Positions 51,848 through 61,112 of a DNA stretch of 64,000 nucleotides are shown piece after piece (positions within the stretch are counted from its first letter, which is position 1; each line of letters begins with the position of its first letter). The notes under the pieces are model-generated. The model saw only the letters and a program-made list of their open reading frames with translations. It was not told the DNA's origin and did not search any database. Source of the stretch: Burkholderia sp. BCC1644. Its GTDB lineage: Bacteria; Pseudomonadota; Gammaproteobacteria; Burkholderiales; Burkholderiaceae. The stretch spans positions 124,001 to 188,000 of the forward strand of contig NZ_CADFEI010000016.1 in assembly GCF_902833225.1 (NCBI RefSeq). Reading direction: 5' to 3'. Made by a program: the position numbers and the translations under genes.

Positions 51848-52415
51848 GCGTGCGGGCAGGCGGCCCATGGCAGCGGGAGGCGCCCGGAAACGGCAACTGT
51901 CGTGCACGCCCGGCGCGTGCAAATCTCCGTCCCTCCGGCGTCTGCCGGCTTCCCCGCCTGCGTTATTTGGGGATTGTTTGTAAAAGTTACGCGGATTCTA
52001 GACGAAGGGTATCGGGTCGTATACCGCGAATGGTTACAGACTGGCGAGCCGGCGCCGCGGCCCGTTTCGGCACGCGAATGCACGAGACGCTTGAGCCGCT
52101 TTGGATGGAAATGGACCGACCCCGCGAAACCGTTCGTCCAGTCCCATACAATCGGTTACAAAACCCGGTCGCACCGGCTCCGAACACGCGGTGCCGCGGC
52201 CCTAAAATGAGCGTGCCCGACCACCGGCCCGGACCCGCGTCCCGGCCGCCATTCATATGATGTTTGACGGCCCGACCACCGCGTCCGGCCACGATCCGCT
52301 AGATGTCTCCAGTCATGCCGCGTCCAACCTTCCGCTCCGTTCCGGTTCGCCCGCCCGTCCGCCGCCGTGCCGCGGCCGCCGGCCGGTGCCCGCGCCGCGC
52401 GCATGGAGGCGGACG
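51848..52415. other. 568-bp divergent control region of the pigment cluster
   Basis: This gap separates the leftward ACP-reductase-chorismatase-glycosyltransferase arm from the rightward arm starting at 52416. No convincing gene is seen; open frames here are arginine/proline-rich with no recognisable family. A local AT-rich stretch (about 51960-52000) is the best place for promoters, and the motif GGTTACA occurs twice in the same direction (near 52031 and 52150). I cannot assign a -35/-10 pair with confidence. Confidence 0.5.
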
Positions 52416-53069
52416 ATGAGCAGGCTGCTGTCCGTCCTGCGCGGCGCCGCCGCGGCCGGTGCCGTGGCGGCCTACCAGGTGGGCGCGCACTACGCGACCG
52501 CGACGCCGGGCGCGCACGGTTTCGGCCTCGCGATGGCGCTCGTGCCGCCGCTGCTGCTCGCGCTCGGCGCGGCGCTGCGTTCGCCACGGCGCGCCTGGCT
52601 CGCGTCGGCGTGGCTGGTGGCCGCCGCCGCGCTGTGGGCCGCGCGCGCGCCGCTCGCGCAGCACTTCGAATGGGGCCTGTATCTGGAACACGCGAGCTTC
52701 AACCTCGCGATGGCGCTGCTGTTCGGCCGCACGCTCGCAGCCGGCCAGGTGCCGCTGTGCACGCGCTTCGCTGCGATGATCCACGGCGCGGTCACGCCGG
52801 CCGTCGCACGTTATACGCGGCAGATCACGCTCGCGTGGACGCTGTTCTTCGTCGCGACCGCCGCCGTGTCGACGCTGCTGTTCGCGACCGCGCCGATCGT
52901 CACGTGGTCGACGTTCGCGAACTACCTGTCGCTGCCGCTCGTCGCCGTGATGTTCGCCGCCGAGCATGCGTGCCGGCGGTTCGCACTGCCGCACGAACCG
53001 AGGCCGCGGATGGTCGACGCGGTGCGCGCTTATCGCGCGACGACACACGCGTCGCAGGCGTCCCGATGA
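52416..53069 (+). CDS. COG4648-type integral membrane protein (pigment cluster)
   Basis: A 217-residue membrane protein with about six hydrophobic segments, including AMALVPPLLLALGAALRSPR, AWLASAWLVAAAALWAAR and LAWTLFFVATAAVSTLLFAT. It resembles the uncharacterised COG4648 proteins found in aryl-polyene gene clusters. The function is unknown; transport or assembly of the lipid in the inner membrane is a possibility. The ATG at 52416 follows GGAGG with six bases of spacing. It is the first gene of the rightward arm, 65 bp before the ligase-dehydratase gene. Confidence 0.78.
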   Translation: MSRLLSVLRGAAAAGAVAAYQVGAHYATATPGAHGFGLAMALVPPLLLALGAALRSPRRAWLASAWLVAAAALWAARAPLAQHFEWGLYLEHASFNLAMALLFGRTLAAGQVPLCTRFAAMIHGAVTPAVARYTRQITLAWTLFFVATAAVSTLLFATAPIVTWSTFANYLSLPLVAVMFAAEHACRRFALPHEPRPRMVDAVRAYRATTHASQASR

Positions 53070-53134
53070 ATTCATGACCGGCGCGCCGCCGCGCATGCGG
53101 CCGCGCCGGCCTTCGCTCCCGTCTTGACCGATTT

Positions 53135-54877
53135 ATGCCGACTCACCCGCTGGTATTCCATTCCTCGCCGGACCAGACGATCGCCTGGCGCGACGGCACG
53201 CCCGTCACCGTGCGCGCGTTCGTCGCCGACGTCGCGCGCGTGGCCGCCGCGCTGCCCGCCGGCGGCCACGTATTCAACGTGTGCCGCGACCGCTACCGCT
53301 TCGCGGTCAGCCTGTGCGCGGCGCTCGTCGCCGGCAAGATCAGCCTGCTGCCGTCGACGCACACGCCGGAAATGGTCCGCCAGCTCGCCTCGTTCGCACC
53401 CGACGCGTTCTGCCTGCACGACGCACCCGACTGCACGATCGACCTGCCGCGCTTCGCGTATCCCGATACCGCGCCCGGCGCGCTTGCGAGCGATGCGCCG
53501 TTCGCCGTGCCGCAGATCGATGCGGCGCGGATCATGGCCTACGTATTCACGTCCGGCTCGACCGGCGCGCCGGTGCCGCACCGCAAGACCTGGGGTTTCC
53601 TGGTCGGCTGCGTGCGTGCGGCGGCCGACCGCCTCGGGCTGCTCGACGGCCGCGCGGCCACGCTGATCGGCACGGTGCCCGCGCAGCACATGTACGGCTT
53701 CGAGTCGACGGTCCTGCTTGCGCTGGTCGGCGGCCTCGCCTTCAGCAACCGTCAGCCGTTCTACCCGGTCGACATCCGCGACGAACTCGACGCGATCCCG
53801 CAACCGCGCGTGCTCGTCACGTCGCCGATCCACCTGCGCGCGCTGCTGTCCGCCGGCCACGCGCTGCCGCCGGCGGCGCTCGTGCTGTCGGCCACCGCGC
53901 CGCTGTCGGAAAAGCTCGCATGCGAAGCCGAGGCCGCGCTCGACGCGCCGCTCGTCGAGATCTACGGCAGCACCGAGACCGGCCAGATCGCGACCCGCCG
54001 CACGTCGCAAGGCGCGACGTGGGAATTGTTCCCGGAGATCCGCCTCGACGCGCGCGACGAACCGGACGGCGACGACAGCGGGCCGACCGTCTGGGTGTCG
54101 GGCGGGCACGTGGAAGCGCCCGTGCCGATGGGCGATGCGCTCGAACTGCTTGGCGACGGCCGGTTCCTGCTGCACGGCCGCAAGGCCGACCTCGTCAACA
54201 TCGCCGGCAAGCGCACGTCGCTCGCGTACCTGAACCATCAGCTCAACGCGATTCCGCAGGTGGTCGACGGCGTGTTCTTCATGCCCGGCGAAGCCGCGCC
54301 GGCGCACGACGACACCGGCCTCGAGCCGATCACGCGCCTCGTCGCGCTCGTCGTCGCGCCGACGCTCACGACCGCCGACCTGCAGCGCGCGCTGCGCGAG
54401 CGGATCGATCCCGCGTTCATGCCGCGCCCGCTCGTGTTCGTCGATGCACTGCCGCGCAACGAAACGGGCAAGCTGCCGCGCGACGTGCTCGCCGCGCTCG
54501 TCGCGCAACACGCGCGCGCGGCGGCCGCGCCGGTACCCGAACGCGGCACGGCCGCCGCGCCCGCACTTGCGTTCACGGTTCCCGCCGACCATCCGGCGCT
54601 GCCCGGCCACTTCCCCGGCCATCCGGTCGTGCCGGGCGTCGTGCTGCTCGATCACGCGATCCACGCGATCGGCACCGCGCTGAACCGTCCGTTGCACGCG
54701 TGGCGGCTCGGTTCCGCGAAATTCCTGAGCCCGGTCGCACCGGGCGAACCGCTCGATCTCGCGTACGACGCCGCGCCCAGCGGCGCGATCCGCTTCACGC
54801 TGCGTGCCGGGTCGCGCGAGGTCGCGACCGGCGTGCTGTCCGCGCCGCCGGCCGCGCAGGATGGCGCGCAGCCATGA
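53135..54877 (+). CDS. acyl/aryl-activating enzyme fused to a FabA-type dehydratase domain
   Basis: A 580-residue two-domain protein. Residues about 1-450 form an ANL adenylating enzyme: P-loop AYVFTSGSTGAPVPHRKT at 135-152, YGSTETGQIA, DLVNIAGKRTSL, and the catalytic lysine in RNETGKLPRD. Residues from about 480 are a hotdog dehydratase with GHFPGHPVVPG and LLDHAI; His492 and Asp506 are 14 apart, exactly the His70/Asp84 spacing of FabA. The ligase would activate the hydroxybenzoate starter and the C-terminal domain would dehydrate hydroxyacyl-ACP. In E. coli-type clusters these are separate genes, ApeH and ApeI. It overlaps the next gene by ATGA. Confidence 0.85.
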   Translation: MPTHPLVFHSSPDQTIAWRDGTPVTVRAFVADVARVAAALPAGGHVFNVCRDRYRFAVSLCAALVAGKISLLPSTHTPEMVRQLASFAPDAFCLHDAPDCTIDLPRFAYPDTAPGALASDAPFAVPQIDAARIMAYVFTSGSTGAPVPHRKTWGFLVGCVRAAADRLGLLDGRAATLIGTVPAQHMYGFESTVLLALVGGLAFSNRQPFYPVDIRDELDAIPQPRVLVTSPIHLRALLSAGHALPPAALVLSATAPLSEKLACEAEAALDAPLVEIYGSTETGQIATRRTSQGATWELFPEIRLDARDEPDGDDSGPTVWVSGGHVEAPVPMGDALELLGDGRFLLHGRKADLVNIAGKRTSLAYLNHQLNAIPQVVDGVFFMPGEAAPAHDDTGLEPITRLVALVVAPTLTTADLQRALRERIDPAFMPRPLVFVDALPRNETGKLPRDVLAALVAQHARAAAAPVPERGTAAAPALAFTVPADHPALPGHFPGHPVVPGVVLLDHAIHAIGTALNRPLHAWRLGSAKFLSPVAPGEPLDLAYDAAPSGAIRFTLRAGSREVATGVLSAPPAAQDGAQP

Positions 54878-55851
54878 AGCGCACCGCGTGGGCCGAACGC
54901 CAGGAACGCAGCAACGCCGGTTTGCTGCGCACGATGACGTGGATCTCGCTGCGCTTCGGCCGGCAGCGCGCGCGCATCGTGCTGCACCTGATCGCGACGT
55001 ACTTCGTGCTGTTCTCGCCGGTCGCGTGCGCCGCGTCGCGCGACTACCTGCGCCGCGTGCTCGGCCGCCCCGTGCGCTGGCGCGACGTGTACCGGCACGT
55101 GTTCACGTTCGCGGCGACGATCCACGACCGCGTCTACCTGATGAACGGGCGCTTCGACCTGTTCGACATCCGGCTGCACGGCGAGACGCTCGTCGACGAT
55201 GCGCTCGCGGGCGGCCGCGGCGCGTTCCTGATGGGCGCGCATCTCGGCAGCTTCGAGGTCGTGCGCGCGATCGGCCGCACGCATCCGGACCTGCACGTCG
55301 TCGTCACGATGTACGAGAAGAATGCGCGCAAGATCAACGCGACGCTCGCCGCGGTGAACCCGGCCGCGAAGCCGGAAGTGATTCCGCTCGGGCAGGTCGA
55401 CTCGATGCTGAAGGTGCGCGAACGCCTCGACGCGAACTGCATGGTCGGCATGCTCGCCGACCGCACGCTGCTCGACGACGCGGCCGCGTCGCTGCGGCGG
55501 CTGCCGCTGCTCGGCACGCCGGCCGCGTTCCCGCTCGGGCCGCTGTACATGGCCGCGATGCTGAAGCGCCCGGTGATCTTCATGACGGGCCTCTATCGCG
55601 ACGGCAACCGCTACGATGTGCACTTCGAGACACTCGCCGACTTCTCCGGCGTGCGGCGCGACACGCGCGCGGCGGCCGTCGACGCGGCACTCGCGCGCTA
55701 CGTCGCGCTGCTCGACAAGTACTGCCGCGCGGCGCCGTACAACTGGTTCAACTATTTCGATTTCTGGCAGGGCGGCGATGCCCCGGCCGCGCGCCGCGAC
55801 ATGGCGCACGCCGGTACCGGCCTGTCCGCCACGAGGGATCCCGACGCATGA
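54874..55851 (+). CDS. LpxL/HtrB-like lysophospholipid acyltransferase (pigment cluster)
   Basis: A 325-residue membrane-associated acyltransferase. It has the LpxL-type catalytic box LMGAHLGSFEVVRAIGR (H and later E/D residues) and PLLGTPAAFPLGPLYMAAML. Homologues in aryl-polyene clusters attach the polyene chain to a glycerol or lipid acceptor, or acylate the product. The N-terminal RIVLHLIATYFVLFSPVAC supplies a membrane anchor. Its ATG overlaps the preceding stop, and its own stop overlaps the next ATG, so translation is coupled in both directions. Confidence 0.85.
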   Translation: MKRTAWAERQERSNAGLLRTMTWISLRFGRQRARIVLHLIATYFVLFSPVACAASRDYLRRVLGRPVRWRDVYRHVFTFAATIHDRVYLMNGRFDLFDIRLHGETLVDDALAGGRGAFLMGAHLGSFEVVRAIGRTHPDLHVVVTMYEKNARKINATLAAVNPAAKPEVIPLGQVDSMLKVRERLDANCMVGMLADRTLLDDAAASLRRLPLLGTPAAFPLGPLYMAAMLKRPVIFMTGLYRDGNRYDVHFETLADFSGVRRDTRAAAVDAALARYVALLDKYCRAAPYNWFNYFDFWQGGDAPAARRDMAHAGTGLSATRDPDA

Positions 55852-56483
55852 CCGCCGTTCGCCGCCTTCTGCTTCCGTTCGCGACGCGCCGCGCCGCCCG
55901 CCTGCTCGCGGCCGCCGCCGCCGCGATCTCGCTGGCCGTGCCCGCGCACGCGGCCGACACGGCACCGGCATGGAACCTCGACCGGCTGATGTCGACGCTC
56001 GCCCAGCACAAGTCCGGACGCGCGACGTTCACCGAGACGAAGTACCTGTCGATCGCCACGCAGCCGGTCGAATCGTCCGGCGAGCTCGTGTTCGTCGCGC
56101 CCGATCATCTGGAAAAACACACGCTGAGCCCGAAGCCCGAACACCTCGTCGTCGACGGCGACATGCTCACGGTCGAGCGCAACAACCGCAAGTTCACGCT
56201 CGCGCTCGCGCGCTATCCGGAACTCGGCGCGTTCATCGACAGCATCCGCGCGACGCTCGCCGGCAACCGCTTCGCGCTCGAACAGGTCTACAAGGTCGCG
56301 CTCGCCGGGCACGGCGACGACTGGACGCTGACGCTCACGCCGCTCGACTCGCGGATGCTGAAGGTCGTCAGCACGATCACGCTCGACGGCACGCGCGACG
56401 TATTGCGCAGCGTCGCGATCCGGCAGGCCGACGGCGATCATTCGGTGATGCGCCTGCAACCCGTTGCGGCGACCGCGAACTGA
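55848..56483 (+). CDS. LolA-like outer-membrane lipoprotein carrier (pigment cluster)
   Basis: A 211-residue periplasmic protein with a signal peptide (LLAAAAAAISLAVPAHA, cleavage before ADTAPAW). The mature part resembles LolA-type beta-barrel shuttles: GRATFTETKYLSIATQPVES and GELVFVAPDHLEKHTLSPKP. Such carriers in aryl-polyene clusters are thought to move the lipid-linked pigment to the outer membrane. It begins and ends with overlapping start/stop codons. No lipobox is seen. Confidence 0.82.
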   Translation: MTAVRRLLLPFATRRAARLLAAAAAAISLAVPAHAADTAPAWNLDRLMSTLAQHKSGRATFTETKYLSIATQPVESSGELVFVAPDHLEKHTLSPKPEHLVVDGDMLTVERNNRKFTLALARYPELGAFIDSIRATLAGNRFALEQVYKVALAGHGDDWTLTLTPLDSRMLKVVSTITLDGTRDVLRSVAIRQADGDHSVMRLQPVAATAN

Positions 56484-58948
56484 TGGACGAACGCACGCGC
56501 CCGACACCCGTCGCCCGTCGCCCGCACGTGTGGCGGCAGCGCGCGGTGCTCGTATGGCTGCTCGCGCTCGTCGCGTGCGGCGTCGCGATCGGGCGCGCGC
56601 ACTTCACGGCCGACCTGTCCGCGTTCCTGCCGAGTTCGCCGAGCGCCGGGCAGCGCGTGCTCGTCGACCAGTTGCGCGACGGCATCGTGTCGCGGCTGAT
56701 CCTCGTCGCGATCGACGGCAGCGATGCGGCCACGCGCGCCGCACTGTCGCGGCGCGTCGCCGGCGCACTGCGCACCGATCCGCAATTCGCGGCCGTGCAC
56801 AACGGCGAAGCCGCGAACGACGCGCGCGACCGGCAGTTCGTCTTCGATCACCGCTACCTGCTGAGCCCGGCCGTCACGCCGCAGCGCTTCAGCGCCGACG
56901 GCCTGCACCAGGCGCTCGGCGACAGCCTCGACCTGCTGAGTTCGTCCGCCGGCCTCGTGGCCAAGGCGATGCTGCCGCGCGATCCGACCGGCGAAGTCAC
57001 CGCGCTCGTCGACCAGCTCGACAGCGCGGCCGAACCGGCGAGCCGCGACGGCGTGTGGGCATCGCGCGACGGCGCGCGCGCCGTGCTCGTCGTGCAGACG
57101 GCTGCCGCCGGCTCCAATACCGACGCACAGGCACGCGCGATCGACACGGTGCGGAGCGCGTTCGCCGCGGCGAAGCAGGCCGTGCCGAATGCGGCCGCAA
57201 CCACGCTCGCGATGACGGGCCCCGGCGTGTTCTCGGTCGACACACGCGACACGATCCGGCATGACGTCGAGCGTCTGTCGACGGCGAGCGTCGTGCTGAT
57301 CGTCGCGCTGCTGCTGACGCTGTACCGTTCGCCGCGCACGCTCGTGCTCGGGCTGTTGCCGGTACTGACGGGCGTCGCGGCCGGGATCGCGGCGGTCAGC
57401 GTCGCGTTCGGCACGGTCCACGGGCTCACGCTCGGCTTCGGCACGACGCTGATCGGCGAAGCCGTCGACTATTCGATCTACCTGTTCGTGCAATCGGCGC
57501 AAGCCGGCACGCGCGGCACCGCGCGCCCGGGCGATGCGACGCGCGCATGGGTCGCCGCATACTGGCCGACGATCCGGCTCGGCGTGCTGACGTCCGTGTG
57601 CGGTTTCGCGTCGATGCTGTTCTCCGGATTCCCGGGCCTCGTGCAGCTCGGGCTGTATTCGATCGTCGGGCTGACGGCCGCCGCGCTCGTCACGCGCTTC
57701 GTGCTGCCGCACCTGCGCGGCGAACATGTCGCGATCCGCGACGTGTCGCGCGTCGGCGCGGTGCTCGCGCGCGCGGCCGATGCCGCGCCGCGGCTGCGCT
57801 GGCCGCTCGCCGTGCTGGTGGTCGCCGCGATCGCGACGCTCGTGCTGCATCGCGACGGCCTGTGGAGCCGCGAGCTCGCCGCGCTCAGCCCCGTGCCGGC
57901 GCAAGCGCAGGCGCTCGACGCGCGGCTGCGCGCCGACGTCGGCGCGCCCGACGTGCGCTACCTCGTCGTGATTGCCGCGCCGACCGAACAGGCCGCGCTC
58001 GAAGGCGCCGAACACGTGGCCGCACAATTGCAGCCGCTCGTCGACCAGGGCGTGCTCGCCGGGTTCGAAAGCCCCGCGCGCTACCTGCCGAGCGATGCCG
58101 CGCAGCGCGTGCGGCAGGCGAGCTTGCCGGATGCGAACGTGCTCGCCGCACGAATGCGCGACGCCGTCGCGAACCAGCCGATCGCGGTGAAGCCCGACCT
58201 GTTCGCGCCGTTCATCGCCGACGTCGACGCCGCGCGCCATGCGCCGCTGCTCACGCGCGCAGACCTGCGCGGCACGTCGATGGCGCTCGCCGTCGATGCG
58301 CTGCTGACCGAACGTGACGGCCGCTGGAGCGCGATGCTGTCGCTGCGCGCGCCGGATGCCGCACGCACCGCGCAGCCGGCGTCCGGCCTCGATGCGACGC
58401 CGATTCGCGCGGCCGTCGCGCGTGCGGGCGTGCCCGATGCGCTGTTCGTCGACATGAAGGCCGAAGCCGATCGCCTTTACGTGAGCTACGTGCGCGAGGA
58501 CATCCGGCTGTCGCTCGCGGGTTTTGCTGCGATCGCCGTGCTGATGCTGATCGCGCTGCGTTCGCCGCGCGTTGCCGTGCGCGCGCTCGCGCCGCTCGTC
58601 GCGGCCGTGCTGGTCGTGACGGCCGGCTTCGCGCTGGCCGGCGTGCAACTGACGATCCTGCATCTCGTCGGGATGCTGCTGATCGTCGCGGTCGGCTCGA
58701 ACTACGCGCTGTTCTTCTGCAAGCGCGACGACGCGCAGCCCGTGACGCCTTACACGCTCGTGTCGCTGCTGATCGCGAACCTCGCGACGGTCGCCGGCTT
58801 CGGGCTGCTCGCGCTGTCGCGCGTGCCGCTGCTGGAGACCTTCGGGCTGACCGTCGGCCCCGGTGCAATGCTCGCGCTCGCGTTCGCGGCGATTCTCGCG
58901 CCGCGTGCCGCAACGGCCGGCACGCGTCATCAACGGAGTCCGGCATGA
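56483..58948 (+). CDS. MMPL/RND-family exporter (pigment cluster)
   Basis: An 821-residue transporter of the resistance-nodulation-division MMPL type, with two similar halves. An N-terminal helix (AVLVWLLALVACGVAIGRAH) precedes a large periplasmic loop, then a bundle of five helices (VVLIVALLLTLYRSPRTLVL, VAAGIAAVSVAFGTVHGLTL, FASMLFSGFPGLVQLGLYSI), and the pattern repeats at the C-terminus (LAGFAAIAVLMLIALRSPRV, ILHLVGMLLIVAVGSNYALF). In aryl-polyene loci, such proteins export the lipid across the inner membrane and hand it to the LolA-like carrier. Start overlaps the previous stop. Confidence 0.9.
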   Translation: MDERTRPTPVARRPHVWRQRAVLVWLLALVACGVAIGRAHFTADLSAFLPSSPSAGQRVLVDQLRDGIVSRLILVAIDGSDAATRAALSRRVAGALRTDPQFAAVHNGEAANDARDRQFVFDHRYLLSPAVTPQRFSADGLHQALGDSLDLLSSSAGLVAKAMLPRDPTGEVTALVDQLDSAAEPASRDGVWASRDGARAVLVVQTAAAGSNTDAQARAIDTVRSAFAAAKQAVPNAAATTLAMTGPGVFSVDTRDTIRHDVERLSTASVVLIVALLLTLYRSPRTLVLGLLPVLTGVAAGIAAVSVAFGTVHGLTLGFGTTLIGEAVDYSIYLFVQSAQAGTRGTARPGDATRAWVAAYWPTIRLGVLTSVCGFASMLFSGFPGLVQLGLYSIVGLTAAALVTRFVLPHLRGEHVAIRDVSRVGAVLARAADAAPRLRWPLAVLVVAAIATLVLHRDGLWSRELAALSPVPAQAQALDARLRADVGAPDVRYLVVIAAPTEQAALEGAEHVAAQLQPLVDQGVLAGFESPARYLPSDAAQRVRQASLPDANVLAARMRDAVANQPIAVKPDLFAPFIADVDAARHAPLLTRADLRGTSMALAVDALLTERDGRWSAMLSLRAPDAARTAQPASGLDATPIRAAVARAGVPDALFVDMKAEADRLYVSYVREDIRLSLAGFAAIAVLMLIALRSPRVAVRALAPLVAAVLVVTAGFALAGVQLTILHLVGMLLIVAVGSNYALFFCKRDDAQPVTPYTLVSLLIANLATVAGFGLLALSRVPLLETFGLTVGPGAMLALAFAAILAPRAATAGTRHQRSPA

Positions 58949-59829
58949 ACGCGCCGTCGTCCGTTCCATCGCACCCGGCCGGCGATACGCGCCGCTGGAA
59001 ACCGACGCCGCTGATCGCGGGGACGGCCGCGCTGCACGCGGGTGCGGCGGCCGCCGTCATCGCGCAACCGGCTACGTGGCCATGGGCCGTCGGCGGCGTG
59101 GTCGCGTCGCATCTCGCGCTGACGGCCGCCGGCCTGTGGCCGCGCAGCGCGCTGCTCGGCCCGAACTGGACGCGCCTGCCGGCGGGCGCCGGCCGCAAGA
59201 TCGCACTGACGATCGACGACGGCCCTGACCCCGACGTCACGCCGCGCGTACTCGACCTGCTCGATCGTTACGACGCACGCGCGACGTTCTTCTGCATCGG
59301 CGATCTTGCGCGCCGCCATCCTCGGTGGATCGAGGCAATCGTCGCGCGCGGCCATGCGGTCGAGAACCACAGCCAGCGGCACCGGCATACGTTCTCGCTG
59401 TCGGGGCCTGCCGCGCTGCGGCGCGAGATCGCGGCCGCGCAGCAGACGCTGACCGAGATCGCCGGCACCCGCCCGCTGTTCTTCCGCGCGCCGGCCGGCC
59501 TGCGCAATCCGTTTCTCGAACCGGTGCTGTGCGAACTTGGCCTGCAGCTCGCCAGCTGGACGCGGCGCGGCTTCGACACGCGTGCCCGCGATGCCGCGAT
59601 CGTCACGCGTCGCCTGCTGCACGGTCTCGATGCGCGCGACATCCTGCTGGTACACGACGGTCATGCGGCACGCGATGCGCGCGGCGAACCGGTCGTGCTC
59701 GACGTGCTGCAGGCGGTGTTGCGCGCAGCCGCCGATGCGCAGTTGCACTGGACCACGCTGCGCGCGGCGCTCGCGCCCGAACCGCCCGGCCAGCCGGGCG
59801 TTCCGGCCCCCCCGTTTGATAAAATCTGA
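58945..59829 (+). CDS. polysaccharide deacetylase-family protein (pigment cluster)
   Basis: A 294-residue NodB-homology deacetylase. Catalytic motifs are TIDDGPDPDVTPRV (metal/base aspartates) and NHSQRHRH (metal histidines), with RAPAGLRNPF in a later motif. The N-terminus has hydrophobic stretches (LIAGTAALHAGAAAAVIAQ) and so is probably membrane-bound. It is inserted between the exporter and the ketosynthase, with an ATGA overlap at its start. Deacetylation of a sugar attached by the glycosyltransferase of the left arm is a plausible role. Deacetylases are unusual in such clusters. Confidence 0.85.
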   Translation: MNAPSSVPSHPAGDTRRWKPTPLIAGTAALHAGAAAAVIAQPATWPWAVGGVVASHLALTAAGLWPRSALLGPNWTRLPAGAGRKIALTIDDGPDPDVTPRVLDLLDRYDARATFFCIGDLARRHPRWIEAIVARGHAVENHSQRHRHTFSLSGPAALRREIAAAQQTLTEIAGTRPLFFRAPAGLRNPFLEPVLCELGLQLASWTRRGFDTRARDAAIVTRRLLHGLDARDILLVHDGHAARDARGEPVVLDVLQAVLRAAADAQLHWTTLRAALAPEPPGQPGVPAPPFDKI

Positions 59830-59892
59830 CCTCGAACGGCGCGCCCGCCAGCCCTGCTGCGGCGCCCGTTCCGGCCACCGGATGCGACCCTC

Positions 59893-61104
59893 GTGAACCC
59901 TCTCCTGCTCTCGCACTTCACCGCCACCAGCTGCATCGGCCGCGGCCTCGATGCGACCCTCGACGCGCTGCGCCACGCGCGCGGCGGGCTCACGCCCTGC
60001 GACTTCGAACGCGCGGATCTCGACACGTGGATCGGTGCGGTGGACGGCGTCGATGCGCACCCCGTGCGCGCCGATCTCGCCGACTTCGAATGCCGCAACA
60101 ACCGCCTCGCGCAGCTCGGCCTCACGCAGGACGGCTTCGACGCGAGCGTCGCGGCGGCCGTCGCCCGCTACGGCGCGGCGCGCGTCGGCGTGTTCGTCGG
60201 CACGAGCACGGCCGGCATCCTCGAGACCGAGCACGCATACCAGCGCCGCGATCCGGCGAGCGGCGCGCTGCCGGCCGATTTCCGCTATGCGCAGACGCAC
60301 AACCCGTATTCGCCGGCCGCGTTCGTGCGCGCGTATTTCGCGCTGCGCGGGCCGGCGATGGCGATCTCGTCCGCGTGCTCGTCCGGCGCGAAGGTGTTCG
60401 GCTCCGCGCGCCGCATGATCGAAGCCGGGCTGATCGACGCGGCAGTCGTCGGCGGCGTCGATTCGCTGTGCCTGACGACGCTGTACGGTTTCAATTCGCT
60501 CGAACTGCTGTCGCGCCAGCCGTGCCGTCCGTTCGACGTCGCGCGCGACGGCATCTCGATCGGCGAGGCCGCCGCGTTCGCGCTCGTCGAGCGTGTGCCC
60601 GAGCGGCCCGCCGCGCTCGACGACGACGCGATCCTGCTGCTCGGCATCGGCGAATCGAGCGACGCGCATCACATGTCGTCGCCGCATCCGGAGGGGCTCG
60701 GCGCGCGCACCGCGATCGAGCAGGCGCTCGCGTCCGCCGGCCTCGGCGCGCACGACATCGACTACGTGAACCTGCACGGCACCGCGACGCCGAGCAACGA
60801 CGCGGCCGAAAGCCGCGCGGTCGGCGCGCTGTTCGCCAGCACGCCGTGCAGCTCGACGAAGGGCGCGACCGGCCATACGCTCGGCGCGGCCGGCGCGCTC
60901 GAAGCCATCGTCGCCGCACTCGCGCTGCGCGACCAGTTCGTGCCGGCCGGCGTCAACACGACGCAACCCGACCCGGCACTCGCGGCCGACTACGTGCTCG
61001 CGAGCCGCGACACGCGCGTGCGCGCCGTTCTCTCCAATTCGTTCGGCTTCGGCGGCACGAATTGCAGCCTGATCCTCGGCCGCGCCGATCACGCACGCCG
61101 TTGA
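59893..61104 (+). CDS. beta-ketoacyl-ACP synthase (pigment cluster)
   Basis: A 403-residue ketosynthase. The active-site triad is complete: Cys162 in ISSACSSGAKVFG, His295 in NLHGTATPSND and His328 in GATGHTLGAAGALEA. The C-terminal SNSFGFGGTNCSLILGR is the usual ending. It should do the repeated decarboxylative condensations of polyene growth. The start is GTG at 59893; no good Shine-Dalgarno sequence is visible. A gap of 63 bp from the deacetylase gene is the longest inside the rightward arm after the first gene. Confidence 0.9.
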   Translation: MNPLLLSHFTATSCIGRGLDATLDALRHARGGLTPCDFERADLDTWIGAVDGVDAHPVRADLADFECRNNRLAQLGLTQDGFDASVAAAVARYGAARVGVFVGTSTAGILETEHAYQRRDPASGALPADFRYAQTHNPYSPAAFVRAYFALRGPAMAISSACSSGAKVFGSARRMIEAGLIDAAVVGGVDSLCLTTLYGFNSLELLSRQPCRPFDVARDGISIGEAAAFALVERVPERPAALDDDAILLLGIGESSDAHHMSSPHPEGLGARTAIEQALASAGLGAHDIDYVNLHGTATPSNDAAESRAVGALFASTPCSSTKGATGHTLGAAGALEAIVAALALRDQFVPAGVNTTQPDPALAADYVLASRDTRVRAVLSNSFGFGGTNCSLILGRADHARR

Positions 61105-61112
61105 GGCCCGCC

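Noticed and set aside
51845..52260. Rightward 141-residue frame in the pigment-cluster control region
   Set aside because: No ribosome-binding site, atypical composition and no family match; treated as non-coding.
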